Assembly: GCA_030844895.1 (NCBI GenBank)
Contig: CM061228.1
Span: 142,030,444 to 142,094,443, forward strand
Direction: 5' to 3'
DNA length: 64,000 nucleotides
From: Ambrosia x helenae
Lineage: Eukaryota > Streptophyta > Magnoliopsida > Asterales > Asteraceae
Made by a program: the position numbers and the translations under genes. Each line of letters begins with the position of its first letter. Within the stretch, counting starts at the first letter, position 1. This document shows, piece after piece, positions 56,891 to 64,000 of the stretch. The notes beneath the pieces are model-generated. The model had not been told where the DNA came from and ran no database searches. It saw only the letters and a list, made by a program, of their open reading frames with translations.

Positions 56891-57406
56891 TATATTTAAA
56901 AAGCTTACAGCTAACAGCTTGCAGCTTACCATCTTCCAGCCGGTGGCTACCCTTCATGTGAAGGAGGCATGCAAAAGACCTAGATAATTGAATATGAGTT
57001 ATAATTAAACTAAGTATTTCTTTATTTCAAGTGCTATGCGGATACGTGCTGGCGTTTTCCGCCTTACGATATAGTGTGATGATCTTTGCTTAAAGAGAAT
57101 GACTTCAAGTAAATTTCTATTTCATTCATAATATATAAAAATATGACGACTTGTAGAATTATTGTTAAATGGTTATAGAATAAAACCATATTTAAACTAA
57201 TATTTGGTTTAATAAGATGTGGAGTGGTAAAATGATCCTAATAAACACATCATATTTCAGTTTGTTTAAAAGTTTATATTCCGGAACATTCATTTATTAA
57301 TGGGTAGGTCATGGGGTGTATTTTAACATATAGGGCGTTAAAAATGATATGGCATGTTAACTTGCATTGCATATCTCTCTCTCATTGTGTTAAGGAACGT
57401 TAGAGG
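56891..57406. other. AT-rich intergenic spacer
   Basis: Nothing recognised apart from short AGCTTACAGC repeats at 56905-56935 next to the MITE-like element. Confidence 0.4.
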
Positions 57407-58022
57407 TAGGGCTGTAAACGAACCAAACGAACACGAACAAGGCTTTGTTCGTGTTTGTTTGTTAAGGTTTCTTGGACAAACGAACTGTTCACGAACACAC
57501 TAACGAACATAATTCTATGTTTGTGTTTGTTTGTTAACAAATTCAGTTGTTTGCGAACTGTTCGTGAACACGGGTCTTGAACAAAAACAAACATTTAATA
57601 TGCAACTAACTAAAAAAAACATTGTTAATATTAACCGTTGGACAAAGTATATCTACTAAACTATGTTGATAAGTCAAATTGTACTAACTTAGACATAATT
57701 ATTTAAAATTACTTAGGCATGAGCATGAATACATGATATTCTTAACTCAAAAGTTCATAATTATCCTAAGTTTTAACTAGTGATCAAAAATAAACAAACA
57801 TGCACGAACGGATATAAATAAACGAACGTAAACAAACACATTGTCGAACGTTCACGAACGCAATCGAACGAACGAGACATTTGTTCGTGTTTGTTTGTTT
57901 AGTTAATCAAACGGAATTTTTTGTTCGTGTTTGTTCATTTACTAAACAAACGGACACAAACGAACTTCCCGCCAAACGATTTACGAACTGTTCACCGAAC
58001 GTTTGGTTTGTTTACAGCCCTA
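57407..58022. mobile_element. hAT-type MITE, ACGAACA-rich family (copy 2)
   Basis: TIRs TAGGGCTGTAAACGAACC / inverse, perfect TSDs gttagagg (57399-57406 and 58023-58030), 616 bp. Ends and the AACTTCCCGCC subterminal phrase match the element at 34221-34911. The two insertion sites share gttaga. Confidence 0.93.
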
Positions 58023-58785
58023 GTTAGAGGAGTTACTTGTTAACATGCTTACCGAATGTTAAACTTCTGTATTAAATTATTTTCCTTTTCTAAACCAACA
58101 ACCAACAAAAATATATGGTTAGATGAAGTTAATGGGATTAAACCATTTTCTTGTGTTGAGGTGGAGTGAAATACAAAAAAATTGGTGATGTGTTATCTAG
58201 GTGGAGTTAAGGAGGGTTAAACTATAGCTCAAGAGCTTATGTGATTTTGCTAAAAAAAGTTTGTTTTGTGTTTGAAGTGAAAAGAACTTTCATTCTGTTT
58301 TTGGACAAGATATGGGAATAAGCATCTTCCGAAATTAAATGAATATCTTTGTACACACAAAATTGAATGGATAAATTTTCAAGAATAAGTCAAAAGTGAA
58401 TAGAATCATACAAATCATCATGAAAGCTTTGTTCCAATTCTGCATTTTACGAATTAGGCTATGTGTTATAAGAATTTATTGAACTTTATACATTTTCTTT
58501 GTTAAACTAGTAATTGTAGTTTGTTTTGAACTAGTAATTATACTTTGTTTGAAAATATTGAAGTGCAATTTTCAAATGTTTAATAATCATCATTATTATG
58601 ATTACAAATGTCACTTCACTATTAAACATCCAATTAGATAAGATAGGCAATTGGTCCACTTTGACGTTATGATATTTTATAATCCGACTTGATGATTAAA
58701 GTTTTTGTGAACTTAAATTTTTGGGTCATGGTTTCAATCTAAATAAATAAATAGCAAACACATCTAGAAGAACGTTACTACCAAG
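58023..58785. other. AT-rich intergenic spacer
   Basis: No gene or delimited element recognised. Confidence 0.45.
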
Positions 58786-59119
58786 TAGGGCTGGCAATTT
58801 AGACATGAACACGATAACCTGACACGAACCTACACGATTTTAACAAGTTTCGTGTTTGGCCTTAATAGGTTTCGTGTCTATAACAAGTCGACACGTTAAG
58901 ACCTGTTTATTTTCGTGTCGTGTTTGTGTTTACCTGTTTCGTGTTCGTGTCTTAACAGGTATTATCGTGTCTTATCGTATTTCTTATCATGTCTTGTCGT
59001 GTCTTGTTGTGTTAACATGTTTTACTAGGTGTTCCTTATCATGTTAACCTGTTATACACAGGTTCGTGTTTGAAAAAATGACACGATTAGATTTCGTGTA
59101 ACCTGTCATGCCACCCCTA
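58786..59119. mobile_element. hAT-type MITE, CGTGTC/ACACGA-rich family
   Basis: TIRs TAGGGCTGGCA / TGCCACCCCTA, 8-bp TSDs ctaccaag and ctaccaac (58778-58785 and 59120-59127, 7 of 8). The 334-bp body is rich in CGTGTC and ACACGA. Its right end is 162 bp from the start codon of the wybutosine gene. Confidence 0.85.
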
Positions 59120-59281
59120 CTACCAACAAATAGTAATGTAAAGCCCATTGATTCAATGGTATAATAATAATAGCCCATGTGAAGGAGCCCAATTTTGTGA
59201 ACCCCTCCGCTGACCGCTGTCCCTGATTATTATTATTATATGATATGATATCCCTCCGCCTGAACATTCATTCAATCATCA
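59120..59281 (+). promoter_or_regulatory. Proximal promoter / 5' UTR of the wybutosine gene
   Basis: ATTATTATTATTATATGATA at about 59227-59247 is the only TATA-like stretch, 35-55 nt before the ATG. The space between MITE and ATG is just 162 bp, so core promoter and leader must fit here or the MITE contributes. Confidence 0.4.
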
Positions 59282-62200
59282 ATGGAGTTTGAGAAGAGAA
59301 AGAAGGCGACGCTGGCCACCATGTCTTCATCTGAACCAGACAAATCTCCCAAAGGAGACATAGACACACCTCTAATCCCACTCCTTCATACCCTCAACGC
59401 TCACCCTTCTTACTTCACCACCAGTTCTTGCTCTGGCCGCATCTCCATCCTCTCCACCCCAACCCCAACCACCACCACCTCCTCCCTCAAGAAAAAAGCC
59501 AAAGGTGGCACCTGGCTCTTCATTTCCCATGACCCAGTTCACCCTTCCTCCCTTCTAAATCTCATCTTTCCTCTCAACCCAACCAAGCCTGCCACTCAAG
59601 ACAATCTCGTCTTTAGGTTTGAGCCTTTGATCATTGCCGTTGAATGTAAAGATGTTATGTCTGCTCAAAAGCTAGTGGCTTTAGCTGTTTCTTGTGGGTT
59701 TAGAGAGTCAGGGATTACTAGTGTGAATAGTAAGAGAGTTATTGTGGCTATTCGATGTTCCATTAGGTTAGAAGTGCCTTTGGGGGATACTCGTAATATT
59801 ATGGTGTCAAAGGAGTATTTGAATTATCTTGTTGGGATTGCTAATGACAAAATGGAAGCTAATAGGAAGAGAACTGATGCCTTTCATGATGCATTGTTGA
59901 GGAATCAACCATCATCTGGAATTAATAATTATCTTGTTGGGACTGCTGATTCTGAGTTCCTTAACTTTAATCAAGATTTGGGTGATAAAGATTGCTCAAT
60001 CATTACTGATGATATTCAACTTACAAGTCAAATCAAAGATGTCACAAGTAATGGTAACATTATTATCCATTAATCCCCAAAAGGGTCACTTATTTGGGGA
60101 TTACTTATTCATCCTTTCCTTAATTTGAATTCTAACCATCATATGCTTGGTTTGTTGTGTCCTTCTTATGAAAATTACAAATATAAATGTGGACAATCTT
60201 AGACATGTAGCTGCAAAAATAACCATTAGATTAGGCGTTCTATTCCATTTGTTTCTTAAAAATCATGGTTTGTTTGTTCGCAAAAGCCAATTAGTATGAT
60301 TTTGGTAGTTAGTTACTTACTCTAAGATAAAGTTTTAGTCAAATGTTGATTATGAAGACATTTGTCACTGTTTTTAGGACGATAGTCTGAATCTTTAAAT
60401 AATTTGTCACTGTTTATAGGAGTTCCTGAACTTATGCTTCCTATAAAACCGATGGTGATTACTGGTGAACCAGTTGAGAAGCTTCATCTTTGGGGCCATT
60501 CATCCTGTACGCTTGAAACTACAAAAAATCCTGAATCAGTGCTTGTGTTTGGCGGTTTTGGAGGCATAGGAAGGCATGCAAGGAGAAAAGATTCATGGCT
60601 TCTAGATTTAGTATCTGGTCAACTCCAGTTACTTGACTTTTCAAGCACTCCATCCCCACGTTTGGGTCACACAGCTTCTTTAGCAGGAGAGCTAATGTTT
60701 GTTGTAGGAGGTAGAGCCGATCCTGGGAATGTGCTAAATGATGTTTGGGTTCTTAATACAACAAATAATGAATGGAAACAGGTACAATGTACCGGAATTG
60801 GGTTTCCTCACAGGTGATTACCCGGTTATGCATATTCTTATGCCCATCTCTGTATTGTTCATGTTTCCCTATAATGTATTAATTGAAAACCAAATCTTTA
60901 AATCTTTATCCATTATTGTGCAGTCATCGACATGCATCAGCAGTAATCGGGTCAAACCTCTATGTTTTTGGTGGGATTCACAATGGCAGCATCTCTTCAA
61001 GAATGTTTAGGCTTGATATCCAGAACTTAACATGGGAAGAAGTAGTTGTTCAAGGGCAAATACCGTCACCTCGTCATTCTCACACATTGGTAGCCCACGG
61101 TTCTCAATTATTTATGTTTGGAGGATATGATGGGGTAAAAGCACTTGGAGATTTCTATAGTTTTGACATTCATTCATGCACTTGGAAGAAAGAAAAGATG
61201 GCAGGAAGTACACCGTATGCACGGTTTTCCCACACCATGTTTGTGTATAAAAACTATATTGGTATCATTGGAGGGTGTCCTATCAAACAACACTATCAAG
61301 AGCTATCAATAAACAAAGTGGGGTCCAGCGTATGGAGGCGTATAAAGTTGAACTCCATCGGAGAAGACCTTTTTGTTCGTTCAACAACAAGTGTTGTTGG
61401 TGATGATCTTGTTATTGTAGGTGGTGGTGCTTCTTGTTATGCCTTTGGAACCAAGTTTAGTGAACCAATGACACTAAGCTTGCTTTCATTAGTTTCCCTG
61501 GTTGAACCTTTCAATGAAGCCAAGGAGCAATCAAATACCCTTACTGAAAAGAGATCAAATGTGGGTTTTGATTTAAACCTCGAGGGCGCATATGGTAATA
61601 AGATGGTACCTTTGCGTTGTGTTCTACGAGTTGATAAAAAGCATGCGAAACCCGCAAAAGATATATTAAAGAAATTTGGATGGTTAGATGCAGAGAGAAA
61701 AGTATACACACAAGAAAATGGAGGTCATGTTTGTTTTCCCATCACCAAAGAATTTGTGGCACTGTACCAAAATAAGAAACCAGACTTAAATGAAACAGTA
61801 GATGAGGTAATTAACCTTAACTCACAAGAAATCTTTAAGGTTGCAGCTTCAAGTGCAAGGGCCTTTGATCTTTTGGCTGCATTAGGTGCAACCACACATG
61901 CTGACCATGTGGTCAAAGTTAGAAAAGCTTCAAATTCTCCTTTGAAAATAATGAACGATGCAGTTGCTTCTTTGTTAAATCGTCACAATCTACCTACAAC
62001 ACTCTTGGAACAACTACCCACAAGGTAGGACATTTTCAGCTTCTTTTTTGTGATATCTTCATGTAGGTTGGGTACGAATTAGGGGTGCTAAAATTTGGTT
62101 CTTGTCTCTAGATGGGAACGATTAGGTGACATTGTTGTGCTTCCCATGACTTCTTTCAAGGACTCGGTTTGGGACTCACTAGGAAAGGAGCTTTGGTTGA

Positions 62201-64000
62201 TTGTTGCTGAGTCACTTGGTGCCACTCGTCTTGCTCGACAAGTAAGTTAACATTTTAATACATGCATTTTATGTTGCACAACATCCTAGTTGGTTAATCA
62301 TTGATAAAATTCAATTCCGTAGGGAAGGGTTTCACCTACCGGAACGAGAGATAGTGGGCTGGAGATTCTAGTTGGGGACAATGGATGGGTTGACCATCGG
62401 GAAAATGGAATTCTTTATTCATTTGATGCTACCAAATGCATGTTTTCATGGGGTAATCTCTCTGAGAAGCGTAGAATGGGGCAGCTTGACTGCAAAGAGG
62501 AAGTTATTGTTGACTTGTTTGCTGGCATTGGATACTTTACATTACCGTTTCTTGTCAAGTACATGTTTTTCTACTCTTTTTGTTAGTTTCAATATGCTAT
62601 TTTTGGATTTAAAGTAGGGCAAATTGCAGTAACTTGCAATGTACTTTCACAGGAATTTAAATTCATTATTAAAGGAATTAACTTTTGAAAATATAATAAT
62701 ATTGTCTGCCTTTTCAAAATCGTTACTAAAACCATTCAGTCATGATATCATATTCACTTTAAAAAACATAGTGAATTTAGACTTTTAGGTGAGGTTTGGT
62801 TCATAATTGGATTGGTGATGGGTATAGGTTTGAAAGAAAAGGAGAGATAAAAAGAATGATTGTTAAAGAAGTTGTTTGTTTTAAAGTGGGTATAGGAATT
62901 GAAATTATTATTCGATACTTTTAATATATTTTTCCTGTTAAGCCCACCAACGTACAAATTTGTAATGAAGTGAAAGTAGTTGGCTACATTTAACATTAGC
63001 CTTGAACAGGGCTAATGCAAAAATGGTGTATGCTTGTGAATGGAATCCCCATGCTATGGAGGCTCTCAGGCGTAATCTTGAAGCAAATGGTGTGGCTGAT
63101 CGTTGTGTTGTTCTCGAAGGAGATAATCGTGCCACAGCACCTAAAGTAAGGCTTCTTGTTTTTCATTTCTCTCTAACAAGTATGTATATTTCTAGTTGTT
63201 TTACTTTTACTAATTTTGTGTCCTAAATGTTGCAAGTTTTCGTTTAAAACCATTTTAGGAAGTGTTAACTTGTTAGGTATTTTAATGTTCAACACTTATT
63301 TTGTTCTATTGTTTCTTGCACACTTTAATATTGTCTCTGTTTCTTTATTGTGGATGGGATATTTTTCTTTTCATCATTTGGTATGACTTTGTACAAGGAA
63401 ATGTATACTACCTATTGACATGTTTTTTTTCCCAGGGAGTTGCCAATCGAGTCAATCTTGGTCTGCTGCCATCAAGCGAGGGTAGTTGGGCTACTGCTGT
63501 AAGGGCATTAAGGTAATCTCATTACTTTGACCTAGAAAATATTATAACTTTCAGTTTCCATTTCATGCGCCTTTGACAATTCGAGGTCAAAATGACTTTA
63601 ACTTCCAAACGGACACAAATACGTTAAATGTAACTGTTTAATAATAATATATATACTTCTACCACTGGCTCCTTGTTTGAGTTTGACATTTAGGCAGTTT
63701 GACTCTCTTTACGTGATTTTTCTCTAATGGATCATTTTGACAGGAGCGAGGGTGGGATGATGCATGTGCATGGAAACGTGAAGGACTCTGAAGAAGATTC
63801 GTGGACAGAACAAGTCTCAAAATCCATTAGAGAAATTTCAAGATCCGAAGGTAAATTATATATATTTTTTTCTGAAATACTAAGAAAAAGTGTGTTGAAC
63901 TTTTCGGTGAGTTTGCAGGTTATAATTGGGATGTATCTGTTGAGCATGTAGAACGAGTAAAATGGTATGCACCTCACATTCGCCATCTTGTAGTAGACAT
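59282..64000 (+). CDS. TYW2: tRNA wybutosine-synthesizing protein 2/3/4 fusion (TYW3-Kelch-TYW2), 3' partial
   Basis: Exons: 59282-60053, 60420-60813, 60924-62024, 62112-62241, 62323-62558, 63010-63145, 63436-63512, 63744-63850 and 63919 to the window edge; all junctions GT-AG and in phase, about 1,010 codons present. Three modules: TYW3 methyltransferase-like domain (residues 1-220; SYFTTSSCSGRISI, FEPLIIAVECKD, KRVIVAIRCSIRLEVPL); Kelch repeats of the TYW4 type (about 275-560; VFGGFGGIGRHAR, RHSHTLVAHGSQLFMFGGYD); and a TRM5/TYW2 SAM-dependent aminocarboxypropyl transferase domain (about 740 onward; WERLGDIVV, GDNGWVDHRENGILYSFDA, VDLFAGIGYFTLPF, YACEWNPHAMEALRRN). Together they modify G37 of tRNA-Phe towards wybutosine. 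The plant fusion is known (Arabidopsis At4g04670). The product should end a few residues beyond the window. Confidence 0.95.

Noticed and set aside
1..64000. A biosynthetic or defence gene cluster
   Set aside because: The eight genes belong to unrelated processes and lie among transposons with no co-orientation; nothing indicates a joint system.

Overview
This is nuclear DNA of a flowering plant, a eudicot by the look of its genes. The evidence is spliced GT-AG genes, AT-rich spacers, a nuclear tRNA-Trp and a dense mix of hAT, Mutator, PIF/Harbinger, LINE, SINE and copia elements. The coumarin-type 2-oxoglutarate dioxygenase and the abundant HARBI1/Myb-like remnants would suit Asteraceae, but that placement is inference only. 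I see no bacterial-style operon, CRISPR array or new defence system. The interest lies in gene structure and transposon biology.

Protein genes in order: (1) F6'H/S8H-like 2OG dioxygenase, minus, 3' end cut by the window edge; (2) PPR336-like mitochondrial PPR protein, minus; (3) TOM1/THH1-type membrane protein, plus, 10 exons; (4) Derlin-2 ERAD protein, minus, 6 exons, convergent with TOM1; (5) plant ASPM-like CH/IQ protein, plus, 21 exons, carrying two apparent +1 frameshifts; (6) MATE/DTX transporter, minus, 7 exons; its last intron holds a whole 5.3-kb copia element, which in turn holds a hAT MITE; (7) S40/DUF584 protein, minus, single exon; (8) trimodular wybutosine enzyme TYW3-Kelch-TYW2, plus, running off the right edge. 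One tRNA-Trp(CCA) lies at 6980-7051.

The spacers are mostly transposon-derived. About a dozen elements can be delimited exactly by their target-site duplications: hAT-type MITEs with 8-bp TSDs (3122-3529, 19526-20031, 34221-34911, 48147-48693, 57407-58022, 58786-59119), MULEs with 9-bp TSDs (11178-12355, 22980-23937), Tourist-like MITEs with TTA/TAA TSDs (4001-4373, 12685-13015, 46219-47481, 51647-52310), a 5'-truncated LINE (4439-6816) and tRNA-headed SINEs (12447-12671, 52783-53205). Several sit in promoters or introns of the genes.

The genes are functionally unrelated (coumarin synthesis, mitochondrial translation, membrane host factor, ERAD, spindle, transport, senescence, tRNA modification) and show no sign of a cluster. 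The most notable points are the copia insertion that separates the last MATE exon from the rest, the MULE carrying TGACGTCA-type motifs just upstream of ASPM, and a foldback element family whose interior is an inverted minisatellite.
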